This document shows positions 44,847-53,929 of a stretch of 64,000 bases of DNA, piece by piece; position 1 is the stretch's first letter, and each line of letters opens with the position of its first letter. The notes below the pieces were generated by a model, which did not search any database, was not told the origin of the DNA, and saw only the letters and a list, made by a program, of their open reading frames with translations. A program made the position numbers and the translations under genes. The stretch comes from Limnohabitans sp. Rim28 (GTDB lineage Bacteria > Pseudomonadota > Gammaproteobacteria > Burkholderiales > Burkholderiaceae_C), in NCBI RefSeq assembly GCF_000293865.2, contig NZ_ALKN02000004.1, positions 62,001 to 126,000 of the forward strand, in the 5' to 3' direction.

Positions 44847-45704
44847 TCAAGGGTTACAAAAGTCACAGCGGCTGGGGTCAGCCCAAGCCGCTGAAGCCAA
44901 AGGACGTTGCTCTTCGTGTTGGCACGGCTTGCAGTGCCACACTTCTGCAATGGGGAGCCGTGTTTTTTGGCCACAGGCGCTGCACGGCAAACCTGCTGTT
45001 CGCGATTGAACCCAAAAGCCAGGGCTTTGGCATTGTGGGCAGAGCGACTGCAATTTGCGGATCAAATCGTCGCAGGCTTTGCGGATGAGCGCTTGCCTTG
45101 TGGGGTTGCAAAAGGCGCGCAAGTCGTTTTCGACAAACACCAAGCCGTTGGCCGATGCAGCTTGAAGTTGTGCAAATGTTCGCACCAATGTTTGTTCGTC
45201 ATGGATGTTTTTGACGATCTGCAAATGGTCCTCGTGTTCCGGGCGCATCACCAAATGGTGCTCGGGGAATTTGGCGTCTTGGGCAAACCGCATCAATTCG
45301 TCCAGACTGTTGACGGTTCTGTGTAAGCTTTGCGCAGGGCCGTGCGCTATGCCGGTCACTTCCAGTGGGTGTGCGGGGTCGACCCATAAAAGAAGTTCGG
45401 TGTTCCACGGCATGAAGCCGCCAAATGGGTCTGTGCCGAAAGTGCCTTCGCTGGCGAGGCCGACAGGAGCGCCCGTCAGGGTCATGCCGATCTGGGCTTT
45501 GCGACGTGCCGCATCGAGTTGTGAGCCTGGTCGAGCGATCTCGCGGGTGAAGGTGCCCAATTGGTCGGTGTCATAGGCGTCGGTATGCACCAGTTCACAG
45601 CCCAATGCCGACTCTAGGGGGGCTTTGACCAAATCTTGTTTGCCGTGTTGCGTGAGAAACGCAACGCGGCGAGCCAGATCAGTGCGCTCTTTCAATCTGT
45701 CCAT
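44847..45704 (-). CDS. DUF6671 family protein with C-terminal zinc-ribbon
   Basis: The 285-residue protein starts MDRLKERTDLARRVAFLTQHGKQDLV, a pattern of the DUF6671 family (unknown function). The C-terminal 70 residues carry four CxxC-type pairs (CPQC, CSAC, CKPC, CDFC), two probable zinc ribbons. It lies 7 bp downstream of the SbtA-like gene and may be co-transcribed with it. An earlier in-frame start would overlap sbtA and is not preferred. Confidence 0.8.
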   Translation of the reverse strand: MDRLKERTDLARRVAFLTQHGKQDLVKAPLESALGCELVHTDAYDTDQLGTFTREIARPGSQLDAARRKAQIGMTLTGAPVGLASEGTFGTDPFGGFMPWNTELLLWVDPAHPLEVTGIAHGPAQSLHRTVNSLDELMRFAQDAKFPEHHLVMRPEHEDHLQIVKNIHDEQTLVRTFAQLQAASANGLVFVENDLRAFCNPTRQALIRKACDDLIRKLQSLCPQCQSPGFWVQSRTAGLPCSACGQKTRLPIAEVWHCKPCQHEEQRPLASAAWADPSRCDFCNP

Positions 45705-45711
45705 GCCAACC

Positions 45712-46704
45712 TTACATGAGAACCCCTTGGGCCACAGCCACATAGATGGGGATTCCGAACACAATGTTCAAGGGAAAGGTGATGCCCAGACTCAGACCGA
45801 AATAAAGCGAGGGGTTGGCCTCTGGCAGTGCGTAACGCAGCACCGCCGGAACCGCGATGTAAGACGCACTGGCCGCCAAGACCATGAGCAGGGCACCATC
45901 ACCAGCCGACAAATTTAGCAGAAATGCCAGGCCCAAAGCCATGGTGGCGTGCACCATGGGGCCCACGATGGCGTAAGCGACGAGGACCGGCGACTTGCCT
46001 TTGACCTGCGGCAGGTTGCGGGCCGCCATCAAACCCATGTCGAGCAAGAAGAACGCCAACATGCCTTTGAACAGGTCAACCGAGAACGGCTGCATGGCCG
46101 ATTTGCCTTCGTCGCCGGTGATCATGCCAATCGCCATGGCGCCCAACAGCAGCAATTGCGCACCGTCGGTGAAGGACTCGTGCAGGATCTTGCCGACCGA
46201 GACACCGTTTTTGGGCGCCGGTGTGCCGTCGACAGAGGCCACGGCACCCTTGGCTGCTTTTTGGCGCAGCGAGTTGGCAAACACCACGGCCAAGATGATG
46301 GCGGGCGATTCCATCAAGGCCATCGCCGCTGCCATGTGGCCACCATAGGCAATGTCTTGGTTTTCCAGGAATTGAACAGCGGTGACAAAAGTCACCGCGC
46401 TGACCGACCCATAAGTGGCCGCAACCGCAGCAGCATCAAAACCAGACACGAAGCGCCGCAAGATGGTGTAACCGATCAAGGGAATGACGATGGCCAGGCC
46501 GACGGCGGCGGCCAAGCTGATGCCCACGTTGGCGGTCAAGCCCGATTGTGAAAGTGCAAAGCCGCCCTTGAGGCCCAAAGCCATCAACAGGTAAAGCGAT
46601 AAGAAGCGCGAAATGGCAGGTGGGATTTCAAGGTTCGATTTGACGGTGCCGGCCAGCACGCCAAAGATGAAAAAGAGAATGGCGGGATCGATCAGGTTTT
46701 GCAT
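45712..46704 (-). CDS. SbtA-type sodium-dependent bicarbonate transporter family protein
   Basis: The 330-residue protein has about ten transmembrane helices in two inverted halves, starting MQNLIDPAILFFIFGVLAG with GLKGGFALSQSG and TYGSVSAVTFVTAVQFL, all typical of the SbtA (formerly DUF897) family. SbtA takes up bicarbonate with sodium in cyanobacteria; homologues in other bacteria are less studied. It is divergent from a LysR-type regulator across 83 bp. No SbtB (PII-like) gene is adjacent. A good minus-strand promoter is visible. Confidence 0.85.
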   Translation of the reverse strand: MQNLIDPAILFFIFGVLAGTVKSNLEIPPAISRFLSLYLLMALGLKGGFALSQSGLTANVGISLAAAVGLAIVIPLIGYTILRRFVSGFDAAAVAATYGSVSAVTFVTAVQFLENQDIAYGGHMAAAMALMESPAIILAVVFANSLRQKAAKGAVASVDGTPAPKNGVSVGKILHESFTDGAQLLLLGAMAIGMITGDEGKSAMQPFSVDLFKGMLAFFLLDMGLMAARNLPQVKGKSPVLVAYAIVGPMVHATMALGLAFLLNLSAGDGALLMVLAASASYIAVPAVLRYALPEANPSLYFGLSLGITFPLNIVFGIPIYVAVAQGVLM

Positions 46705-46722
46705 TTGTTATTCCTTGATGCG

Positions 46723-46751
46723 ATCTTAAAAACTTGGCGGTGTCTTGTAAA
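46723..46751 (-). promoter_or_regulatory. sigma70-type promoter for the SbtA-like gene
   Basis: On the minus strand TTTACA (46751-46746) and TAAGAT (46728-46723) are separated by exactly 17 bp, with AAGGA ahead of the ATG at 46704. Both hexamers are close to consensus. The regulator's own promoter must overlap it on the other strand. Confidence 0.55.
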
Positions 46752-46787
46752 ATCGATTCTTATGCAGTCAGCTATAGGTAAAAATCT

Positions 46788-47696
46788 ATGAATGTCACGT
46801 TTCGTCAATTGCGTTTGTTTTTGGCTTTGGCCGAAACGGGCAGCGTGAGTGCCGCCGCCAAAGTGATGCATGTGATGCAACCCACCGCCTCGATGCAACT
46901 CAAGGAGATGAGTTTGTCGGTGGGTCTGGCGCTTTACGAGGTGATTGGTAAAAAGATTTACCTCACCGATGTGGGCAAGGAGCTGGCGGTTACGGCCCGA
47001 GCCGTGGCCCAGACCTGGGACGCGTTTGAGCAAAACGTTGATGCAGCCAAAGGCCTGTCGCGGGGCAAGTTGCGGGTGGCGGTCGTGAGCACGGCCAAGT
47101 ACTTCATGCCGCATTTGATAGGCAGCTTTTGCACCAAACATCCGGCCATCGACGTGTCTCTTGAAATTTTGAACCGCGACGGGGTGGTGCACCGATTGCG
47201 CGAAAACCTGGACGACCTGTACATCATGTCGATGCCCCCCAAAGACATGGATTTGGGTGACGAGGCCTTCATGCCCAATCCGATTGTGCTGATTGCCCCC
47301 AACGCCGACCCTTTGGCCAAACGCACGCAGGTGGGTTTGCACGAGTTGGCGCAGCGCCGTTTCATCGTCCGAGAAAAAGGCTCGGGCACGCGAATGGCCG
47401 CTGACCAGTTTTTCCGGAAGATGAAGTTTCGCCCAGACGTTCGCTTGGAGCTGGGCAGCAACGAAGCGGTCAAGGAGTCGGTTGCTGGGGGCTTGGGTTT
47501 GGGCGTGGTGTCACGTCATGCTTTACACGGGCACAAAAAAGAAAACGGTGTGAGTGTGATTGACATCGAGGGTTTCCCGGTGTCGTCGGCATGGCACATC
47601 GTCCACCCGGCCAGCAAAAAACTGTCACCGTTGGCTTTGGCTTTTAAAAAGCACATGATTCAAGAAGTGGGCCGGCGCAAATGGCCACAGGCGTGA
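46788..47696 (+). CDS. LysR-type transcriptional regulator (CbbR/CmpR-like)
   Basis: The 302-residue regulator has the N-terminal winged HTH MNVTFRQLRLFLALAETGSVSAAAK and a type-2 periplasmic-binding-like effector domain. The head and the linker (DAAKGLSRGKLRVAVVSTAKYFMPHLIG) resemble the CbbR/CmpR group that controls carbon assimilation genes. Divergence from the SbtA-like transporter suggests it controls that gene. A TAT-N10-ATA inverted repeat at 46761-46776 could be its site, but it is not a clean T-N11-A box. Confidence 0.88.
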   Translation: MNVTFRQLRLFLALAETGSVSAAAKVMHVMQPTASMQLKEMSLSVGLALYEVIGKKIYLTDVGKELAVTARAVAQTWDAFEQNVDAAKGLSRGKLRVAVVSTAKYFMPHLIGSFCTKHPAIDVSLEILNRDGVVHRLRENLDDLYIMSMPPKDMDLGDEAFMPNPIVLIAPNADPLAKRTQVGLHELAQRRFIVREKGSGTRMAADQFFRKMKFRPDVRLELGSNEAVKESVAGGLGLGVVSRHALHGHKKENGVSVIDIEGFPVSSAWHIVHPASKKLSPLALAFKKHMIQEVGRRKWPQA

Positions 47697-47731
47697 GCTG
47701 ATGCTTCTTGGGCCTGCGCTTGTACGCGACC

Positions 47732-48979
47732 TCAAGGTGTCGTGAACACCGTCAAGACCCCGGTGTAGCCGTACAGCTGGTTACGGGCAATTTCTCCTGC
47801 CGCAAAAAACCCCACCAAGGGCACATCGCCCAAAGCGTGGCGAATGATTTGCAACTCGGCGCTAGGGCCCCCAAAATGCGGGCCGCCTCGGCCGGTGCAG
47901 CTCACATACACCGCCCCGGCGATGCGCAAACCCGGCGTGGGCAAGGTGGGCAAAGGGTTGTCGCTCATCGCATGGATGGCTTCGATCGACAGCGTCTCGG
48001 GTTCTAAATCTTCTCGAATCTCGGCGCACACGCGCACCAAGTCAGCGCGCGCCGCTTGCACATCGCGGCGGCAAAAGGTCAGCAGCATGCCGGCCTCTAG
48101 GTTTTCTGCGACGGCCACGCCTTGGCGCTGAGGGTCAAGCCCAATGATGTGCCGCACCCGCACATCGTTGCCCAAATGGCCGGTCCGACCCACGCCCGAA
48201 TGCCCTGCCGCGCTCAAGCCCACCAAGGTGGACCGCACGACAGCAATGGCCTTTTGAGGTTCACGCAGGCTGATGCCCAAATCGGCCAGCATCACATCGA
48301 GTGCCGGTTCGCCCGCCAGTTGCAGCACCACATGCCCTTCGGATTGGGTGATTTCGCGCTCAGGTGCCACAGGCTGGCAGCCTTGCGTGACGCGCGACAT
48401 CAAAGAGACATCTGGCGCAAAAGCCACCCCGCTCAGACCGCCTTCCAGCACACCGCCGTGTACTTCTGCTCCGCCTGCCTCTTCGGCGCGCACTGCGAAC
48501 TGCACGCTGCGTGTGCGGCTGGCACTGAGACCACCAAACAAATAGCCTTGTTGGGTGCGGCTCGCCATCTCTTGGAGGAGCTCGGCCAGGTCGGGCGTGT
48601 TCGGATCTGCGTGCACCAGTGCCGCACTCGCCCAATCTGTCGGCAGGGGTGACACGCCAGAAAACACCCTGTACTGCTCGGCCGTCAGGTCGCACAGCAT
48701 GAGCGCCATGGCCGGTTCATCAAAGTACTCGGCGTTGTTGACCGCCACACCGATGCCTACCGTGCCTGCCCAGTCGGGCACTTGGGGCAAGGCCTGCCGC
48801 AAATGGTCCAGCAGCGCCTGCGCATGGGGTGCGTAATGGTCTGTGATGTACAGCAGGCCCAAGCGGGGTTGCGTTGCGTAATCGGGCAGCGCCATTTGGG
48901 CTTGTAATTGCGCCAAGACCAAGCCTGCGGCCATGCGCCACTGTGGGTGCGTGGCATGGCCACAAGGAAACAACTTCAT
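47732..48979 (-). CDS. FIST domain sensory protein
   Basis: The 415-residue protein fits the FIST N plus FIST C pair, a predicted small-molecule (amino-acid) sensing unit. The N-terminal half contains GLLYITDHYAPHAQALLDHLRQALP, and the C-terminal half shows GAVYVSCTGRGGPHFG and VPLVGFFAAGEIARNQLYGYTGVLTVF, a strongly conserved ending. It is a stand-alone cytoplasmic protein without an attached kinase. The neighbour 7 bp downstream on the same transcript side is the PhaM-like gene. Confidence 0.87.
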   Translation of the reverse strand: MKLFPCGHATHPQWRMAAGLVLAQLQAQMALPDYATQPRLGLLYITDHYAPHAQALLDHLRQALPQVPDWAGTVGIGVAVNNAEYFDEPAMALMLCDLTAEQYRVFSGVSPLPTDWASAALVHADPNTPDLAELLQEMASRTQQGYLFGGLSASRTRSVQFAVRAEEAGGAEVHGGVLEGGLSGVAFAPDVSLMSRVTQGCQPVAPEREITQSEGHVVLQLAGEPALDVMLADLGISLREPQKAIAVVRSTLVGLSAAGHSGVGRTGHLGNDVRVRHIIGLDPQRQGVAVAENLEAGMLLTFCRRDVQAARADLVRVCAEIREDLEPETLSIEAIHAMSDNPLPTLPTPGLRIAGAVYVSCTGRGGPHFGGPSAELQIIRHALGDVPLVGFFAAGEIARNQLYGYTGVLTVFTTP

Positions 48980-48986
48980 GGCTAAC

Positions 48987-49802
48987 TTACTTCAGAGCGG
49001 TTTTGCGTGCAGCACGAGTGACTGGCTTGGCCACAGATTTTTTGACCGAGACGGGCTTGACCGATTTGGCCGTCGCAGCGGGTTTGGCAGGTTTCGCAGA
49101 TGAGGGCTTGGCGCGTTGCCCCCGAGCGGTGGATGACGCGCCGGGCTTGCGGGGCGCTTTGGCCGTGGTGTTTTTGGCGTTCATGCCGGCCTTCATGGCT
49201 TCGCCCGCCACGTCTTTCAAAGCGGCGGAGGCAATGCTCTGAAACTGCTGGGTCAATGCGCCCCACCATTGCATCGGGTCCACGGCCGGCTGACTCGCCG
49301 ATTCAGCGGTCTTGGCTTCCAGGGTTTGCCGGGTCTCTTCCTCGGGCGTTTCGCTGGGTGTGGGTTGTGCGGGTGCCGCTTGCGGCGCAGGCTTGGGGCT
49401 GAACAGCGAAGATTTGGATGCGCTGGCGGTGTCGGCGGTGTCGTCAGGTGTGGCCTGTGCAGGCTCACTGACCGGGGGCTTGGCCGTGAACGCCTTGGCC
49501 AAATCGGCCATGTTGACGTTCATGCTTTGCAAGGTGGTCAAGGTCATTTTTTGCACTTCCATCGCCTGGATGGTGGCTTTGAGTGCGGTGGTGTTTTGTT
49601 CCAACCAAAACAGCACCGATTTCAACTCTTGGATGCGCTTGTCGATGTCTTCAATGCTGAGCGTGGGGGCCACCCAGCTGGCCATGCCGGGCATGCCAGC
49701 TGCCGCTGCGGGCTGGGCGGCCGAGGCGGTTTTGGACAGGTTTTGTAAAAAATCAAAACCCGGCACGAATTGGCCAAAGCCAAAGGCAGAAGGTTCGCTC
49801 AT
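48987..49802 (-). CDS. PhaM-like polyhydroxyalkanoate granule/synthase-associated protein
   Basis: The 271-residue protein starts MSEPSAFGFGQFVPGFDFLQ and has a helical domain with DIDKRIQELKSVLFWLEQNTTALKATIQAMEVQ (residues about 50-82, split for length) characteristic of PhaM, which activates PHA synthase and attaches granules to DNA. The C-terminal 80 residues are Ala/Lys/Pro-rich, like a histone H1 tail (KSVKPVSVKKSVAKPV). That tail would bind nucleic acid. No phaC is in the window. Confidence 0.75.
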   Translation of the reverse strand: MSEPSAFGFGQFVPGFDFLQNLSKTASAAQPAAAAGMPGMASWVAPTLSIEDIDKRIQELKSVLFWLEQNTTALKATIQAMEVQKMTLTTLQSMNVNMADLAKAFTAKPPVSEPAQATPDDTADTASASKSSLFSPKPAPQAAPAQPTPSETPEEETRQTLEAKTAESASQPAVDPMQWWGALTQQFQSIASAALKDVAGEAMKAGMNAKNTTAKAPRKPGASSTARGQRAKPSSAKPAKPAATAKSVKPVSVKKSVAKPVTRAARKTALK

Positions 49803-49891
49803 GGCAGATCCTTGAAAGTGATCTGCAAAGCTTACCCGAAGACGCTTGCGCACTCGACCGTTACGCCCCGCCCAACGGGTTTACCCAAGGC

Positions 49892-50986
49892 TCAGCCTTC
49901 CACAAACACCCGTGCCTTGCGCGGTGTCAAGACCAAAGTCTCACCCTCCTTGAAGTCTTGCTGGCGGTATTGCGATGCCGACAACTGCGCCTCGATCACC
50001 GCGTCTTTGCCGAACATGCCCGTCTCCACCGGCTCCAGTTCCAAACGGGCCACGGGGCCCACCACAATGGCGCGGGTCAGCTTGGCCACGATGCCGGTGT
50101 GGGCCATGCCCGCTGTGTAACGCGTCACATCCAAGTCGTGCGGGCGCACATAGGCAAAGGCTTTGGCGTCTTGCACTTGGCCGTGCTCGGGACTCTCCAG
50201 CCGTATGGCATGCTGGTCGGCACCGATCAGCATTTCGCCCTCGTGCGCGCGGCCATGGAACAAGTTCACATCGCCCAAAAAGCCATACACAAAGGGGCTG
50301 GCCGGGTGGTCCCACACTTGCTGGGGCGAGCCAATTTGCTCGATGTGGCCCTTGTTCATCAGCACCACGCGGTCGGCCACTTCCAGCGCTTCTTCCTGGT
50401 CGTGCGTCACAAAGATGCTGGTCACATGCAGCTCGTCGTGCAGACGGCGCAGCCAGCGGCGCAGTTCCTTGCGCACCTTGGCGTCCAGAGCGCCAAAGGG
50501 CTCGTCCAGCAGCAGCACCTTGGGCTCAACCGCCAGCGCACGGGCCAGCGCAATGCGTTGGCGTTGACCGCCCGACAATTGCGAGGGGTAACGGTCGGCC
50601 AGCCAGTCGAGTTGCACCAAGCCCAAAAGTTCATGCACTTTGCGTTTGATTTCGGCTTCGGGGGGGCGTTGGTTGCGCGGCTTGACGCGCAGGCCAAAAG
50701 CCACGTTTTCGAACACCGTCATGTGGCGGAACAAGGCGTAGTGCTGGAACACAAAACCCACTTGGCGCTCGCGCACATGCACATGCGTGGTGTCTTCGCC
50801 GCTGAAGGCGATGGTGCCTTGGTCGGCCGTCTCCAGCCCCGCGATGATGCGCAGCAAGGTGGTTTTGCCGCAGCCGGATGGCCCCAGCAAGGCGACGAGT
50901 TCGCCCGACTCGATGTCGAGGCTGACGTTGTTCAGCGCGGTGAAGTCACCAAACTGTTTGTGGACGTTGCGGATTTCGATGCTCAT
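49892..50986 (-). CDS. cysA: Sulfate/thiosulfate ABC transporter ATP-binding protein CysA
   Basis: The 364-residue ATPase has Walker [13 protein letters not shown] (about residues 35-46), the signature [15 protein letters not shown], Walker [15 protein letters not shown] and a C-terminal TOBE-like regulatory region. It powers sulfate/thiosulfate import with CysT and CysW. Last gene of sbp-cysT-cysW-cysA on the minus strand, 27 bp after cysW. Confidence 0.95.
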   Translation of the reverse strand: MSIEIRNVHKQFGDFTALNNVSLDIESGELVALLGPSGCGKTTLLRIIAGLETADQGTIAFSGEDTTHVHVRERQVGFVFQHYALFRHMTVFENVAFGLRVKPRNQRPPEAEIKRKVHELLGLVQLDWLADRYPSQLSGGQRQRIALARALAVEPKVLLLDEPFGALDAKVRKELRRWLRRLHDELHVTSIFVTHDQEEALEVADRVVLMNKGHIEQIGSPQQVWDHPASPFVYGFLGDVNLFHGRAHEGEMLIGADQHAIRLESPEHGQVQDAKAFAYVRPHDLDVTRYTAGMAHTGIVAKLTRAIVVGPVARLELEPVETGMFGKDAVIEAQLSASQYRQQDFKEGETLVLTPRKARVFVEG

Positions 50987-51013
50987 GTTTCAAACCAGAA
51001 TCTCAAGGTGAAG

Positions 51014-51901
51014 TCAGTGGGCGGGCTGCTCGGGCGGGGTGTTGGCCGATGCTTGAATTTCTTGGGCATGACGCCATTCAATGAAGGACTTGATGGCCAA
51101 GGTCACCAGTGCCAGCAAAGCCAAAAGTGAAGCCACGGCAAAAGCAGCCACCGACTGGTATTCGTTGTAGAGAATTTCCACGTGCAAAGGCATGGTGTTG
51201 GTCTGCCCCCGAATGTGACCCGACACCACCGACACCGCACCGAACTCGCCCATGGCGCGCGCGTTGCACAAGATGACGCCGTACAGCAGACCCCATTTGA
51301 TGTTGGGCAAAGTGACCCGCCAAAAGGTTTGCCAACCTGTGGCACCCAACACGATGGCCGCTTGTTCTTCTTCGCTGCCTTGCGCTTGCATGAGCGGAAT
51401 CAGCTCGCGCGCAATGAAGGGAAAGGTCACAAACACGGTGGCCAGGATGATGCCGGGCACCGCAAACACGATCTTGATGTCGTTGGCTTGCAGCCAGGGG
51501 CCAAACCAGCCATGGGCCCCAAACACCAGCACATAGACCAGGCCCGCCACCACGGGCGACACCGAAAACGGCAAGTCCACCAACGTGGTCAACAGCGACT
51601 TGCCCTTGAACTCGTACTTGGCAATGGCCCAGGCTGCCGCCACGCCAAACACCAAATTGAGCGGCACTGCCACGGCCGCCACGATCAGCGTCAGGCGAAT
51701 GGCCGACCAGGCATCGGGCTCCTTGAGCGCCTCCAGGTAAGCGTCCAGACCTTTGCGCAGGGCTTCGGTGAACACCGCAGCCAGTGGCAAGACCAGAAAC
51801 AAAAACATGAAAGCCAGGGCCAGGCCAATCAGGCTGCGGCGAATCCAGCGGGCCACGGTGGTGCCCGCCTGGACCTTGTTGGCGGTGAGGGTTGGGCTCA
51901 T
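51014..51901 (-). CDS. cysW: Sulfate ABC transporter permease CysW
   Basis: The 295-residue permease has six to seven transmembrane helices and the EAA loop ([22 protein letters not shown]) that docks on CysA. The block [32 protein letters not shown] is diagnostic of CysW. It starts with a four-base overlap with cysT. Confidence 0.95.
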   Translation of the reverse strand: MSPTLTANKVQAGTTVARWIRRSLIGLALAFMFLFLVLPLAAVFTEALRKGLDAYLEALKEPDAWSAIRLTLIVAAVAVPLNLVFGVAAAWAIAKYEFKGKSLLTTLVDLPFSVSPVVAGLVYVLVFGAHGWFGPWLQANDIKIVFAVPGIILATVFVTFPFIARELIPLMQAQGSEEEQAAIVLGATGWQTFWRVTLPNIKWGLLYGVILCNARAMGEFGAVSVVSGHIRGQTNTMPLHVEILYNEYQSVAAFAVASLLALLALVTLAIKSFIEWRHAQEIQASANTPPEQPAH

Positions 51902-52761
51902 GACGAAGCTCCCGAACGGCGGCGTTGCCAGGTTTGCAAGCCGTTGATGACCAAGAGCAACATGAACGAGATGACCAACATCACCAAGGCCACAGCGGTG
52001 GCACCCGCGTAGTCGTATTGCTCGAGTTTGCCGATGATGATCAGCGGCGTGATCTCGGACACCATGGGCATGTTGCCCGCGATGAAGATGACCGAGCCGT
52101 ACTCACCGATGGCCCGCGCAAATGCCATCGCAAAGCCGGTCAGCAGTGCCGGTGCAATGGTCGGGAAAATGACCCGGCTGAAGGTTTGCCAGCGTGTGGC
52201 GCCCAGGCAGGTGGCCGCTTCTTCGAGTTCTTTTTCGGTGTCTTCGAGCACCGGCTGCACCGTGCGCACCACAAAGGGCAGGCCGATGAAAATCAAAGCG
52301 ATCACCACGCCGTTGGGGTTGAAGGCCAGCTGAATGCCCAGTGGCTCCAGGTATTGGCCAATCCAGCCATTGCCTGCCAGCAGCGCGGTGAGCGAAATGC
52401 CCGCCACCGCGGTGGGCAGCGCAAAGGGCAAGTCCACCAGCGCGTCCACGATCTTTTTGCCAAAAAAGTCATAGCGCACCAGCACCCAAGCCACCAGCAA
52501 ACCAAACACCACATTGACCAGCGCCGCAATCAGCGATGCGCCAAAGGTCAAGCGGTAAGACGCCATCACGCGAGGGCTTGTCACCGCGACCCAGAATTGG
52601 TCCCAGCTCAGGGTGAAGGTTTTGAAAACCAGCGCCGACAGCGGGATCAGCACGATCAAGCACAGGTAAAAGAGGGTGAAGCCCAGGGTCAGGTTGAACC
52701 CGGGCAAGACCCTGGCGGGCACCCGCTTTTTGGCGGGCGCCGCGATGGGCAATGCGGTCAT
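51898..52761 (-). CDS. cysT: Sulfate ABC transporter permease CysT (CysU)
   Basis: The 287-residue permease has the EAA loop ([24 protein letters not shown]) and [19 protein letters not shown], typical of CysT. It starts 9 bp after the sulfate-binding protein gene and overlaps cysW by ATGA. Confidence 0.95.
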   Translation of the reverse strand: MTALPIAAPAKKRVPARVLPGFNLTLGFTLFYLCLIVLIPLSALVFKTFTLSWDQFWVAVTSPRVMASYRLTFGASLIAALVNVVFGLLVAWVLVRYDFFGKKIVDALVDLPFALPTAVAGISLTALLAGNGWIGQYLEPLGIQLAFNPNGVVIALIFIGLPFVVRTVQPVLEDTEKELEEAATCLGATRWQTFSRVIFPTIAPALLTGFAMAFARAIGEYGSVIFIAGNMPMVSEITPLIIIGKLEQYDYAGATAVALVMLVISFMLLLVINGLQTWQRRRSGASS

Positions 52762-52770
52762 GGCGGGAAC

Positions 52771-53763
52771 TTATTTGACGGTGTAAATCTTGTCGAACTG
52801 ACCGCCGTCGTTGAAGTGCACCCGCTGCGCTTCGGCAAAGGAGCCAAACACTTCGTCCACCGTGAACAGCTGCAAGGGTTTGAAGGTTTGGGCATGCTTT
52901 CTGAGCACGGCCTGCGAACGGGGACGCAGCGCATGCTTGGCCGCGATCTCTTGGGCTTCTTCAGAGTACAGGTAATCCAGGTAGGCCTTGGCCACTGCGC
53001 CCGTGCCTTTTTTGGCCACGGTGCGCTCGACCACGGCCACCGGGTTTTCGGCCACGATGCTGATGGACGGGTGAATCGCATCGACCTTGCCCGCGCCAAA
53101 TTCGCGGTCCACCGACACCACTTCGGATTCAAAGGTCACCAGCACATCCCCGATGTTGCGCTGCAAGAAGATGGTGGTCGCATCGCGCCCGCCCTTGGCC
53201 AGCACGGGCACGTTTTTGTAGAGCTTGCCCACGAACTCGGCGGCTTGTGCATCGCTCGCGCCCTTTTTCTTGGCATAGCCCCAGGCCGCCAAATAGGCCA
53301 TGCGGCCGTTGCCACCCGTCTTGGGGTTGACCACGATCACCTGGATGCCGGGCTTGACCAGATCGTCCCAGTCCTTGATGTTCTTGGGGTTGCCATTGCG
53401 CGTGAGAAACAGCATGGTCGAGGTGGTGGGCGCTGCGTTGTGGGCAAAGCGCTTGTTCCAGTCTTTGGCCACCACACCGGTGCTGGCCAGAAAGTCCACG
53501 TCGGTGGTGGTGTTCATGGTCACCACATCGGCGTCCAGGCCATCGTTGACGGCACGCGCCTGGGCGCTCGAGCCACCGTGGGCTTGGTCGATCTTGATGT
53601 CTCTGCCCGTGGTCTTTTTGTAGTGCGCCACAAAAGCGGCGTTGTAGTCCTTGTAGAACTCGCGGGCCACGTCGTACGAGGCGTTGAGCAAGTTTTGAGC
53701 GCTGGCTGCAAAGCCGGTCAAGGCCAAGGTGGTGGCCAATGCGATGTGCGTGAGTTTTTTCAT
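52771..53763 (-). CDS. Periplasmic sulfate-binding protein (Sbp/CysP), operon copy
   Basis: From the ATG at 53763 the protein has 330 residues with a signal peptide ending FAASA. The family opening LLNASYDVAREFYKDYNAAFVAHYK and HGGSSAQARAV, where sulfate-binding hydrogen bonds arise, are present, and it ends with the standard FDKIYTVK. It is 9 bp from cysT, so it is the receptor of the operon. A second paralogue lies just upstream in the same direction. Confidence 0.94.
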   Translation of the reverse strand: MKKLTHIALATTLALTGFAASAQNLLNASYDVAREFYKDYNAAFVAHYKKTTGRDIKIDQAHGGSSAQARAVNDGLDADVVTMNTTTDVDFLASTGVVAKDWNKRFAHNAAPTTSTMLFLTRNGNPKNIKDWDDLVKPGIQVIVVNPKTGGNGRMAYLAAWGYAKKKGASDAQAAEFVGKLYKNVPVLAKGGRDATTIFLQRNIGDVLVTFESEVVSVDREFGAGKVDAIHPSISIVAENPVAVVERTVAKKGTGAVAKAYLDYLYSEEAQEIAAKHALRPRSQAVLRKHAQTFKPLQLFTVDEVFGSFAEAQRVHFNDGGQFDKIYTVK

Positions 53764-53869
53764 GGTGATTCGGTCTGATAGAGGGCGAGACATGGCAGGT
53801 TTCGAGGGGCTTGACCGGTCCTTGGGACCCAAGGCCATCCCGTCATGGCCGCGATTGTGGGAGCGTCTC

Positions 53870-53910
53870 TTTAAATCTCAAACGAATCATTTGTAGTTTG
53901 CTTATGTCAA
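53870..53910 (-). promoter_or_regulatory. Upstream element of the sulfate operon, CysB/Cbl-type site candidate
   Basis: On the minus strand the segment contains a consensus -35 TTGACA (53910-53905), then ATAAGCAAA and TCGTTTGAG. The last two blocks recur upstream of the paralogous sulfate-binding gene. Shared position and sequence suggest an operator for a sulfur LysR regulator. Confidence 0.45.
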
Positions 53911-53929
53911 TAAGCAGCTAAAGAGCGTT

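Noticed and set aside
46752-46787. Classical T-N11-A LysR box before the CbbR/CmpR-like gene
   Set aside because: The visible inverted repeat is TAT-N10-ATA and does not fit the spacing.
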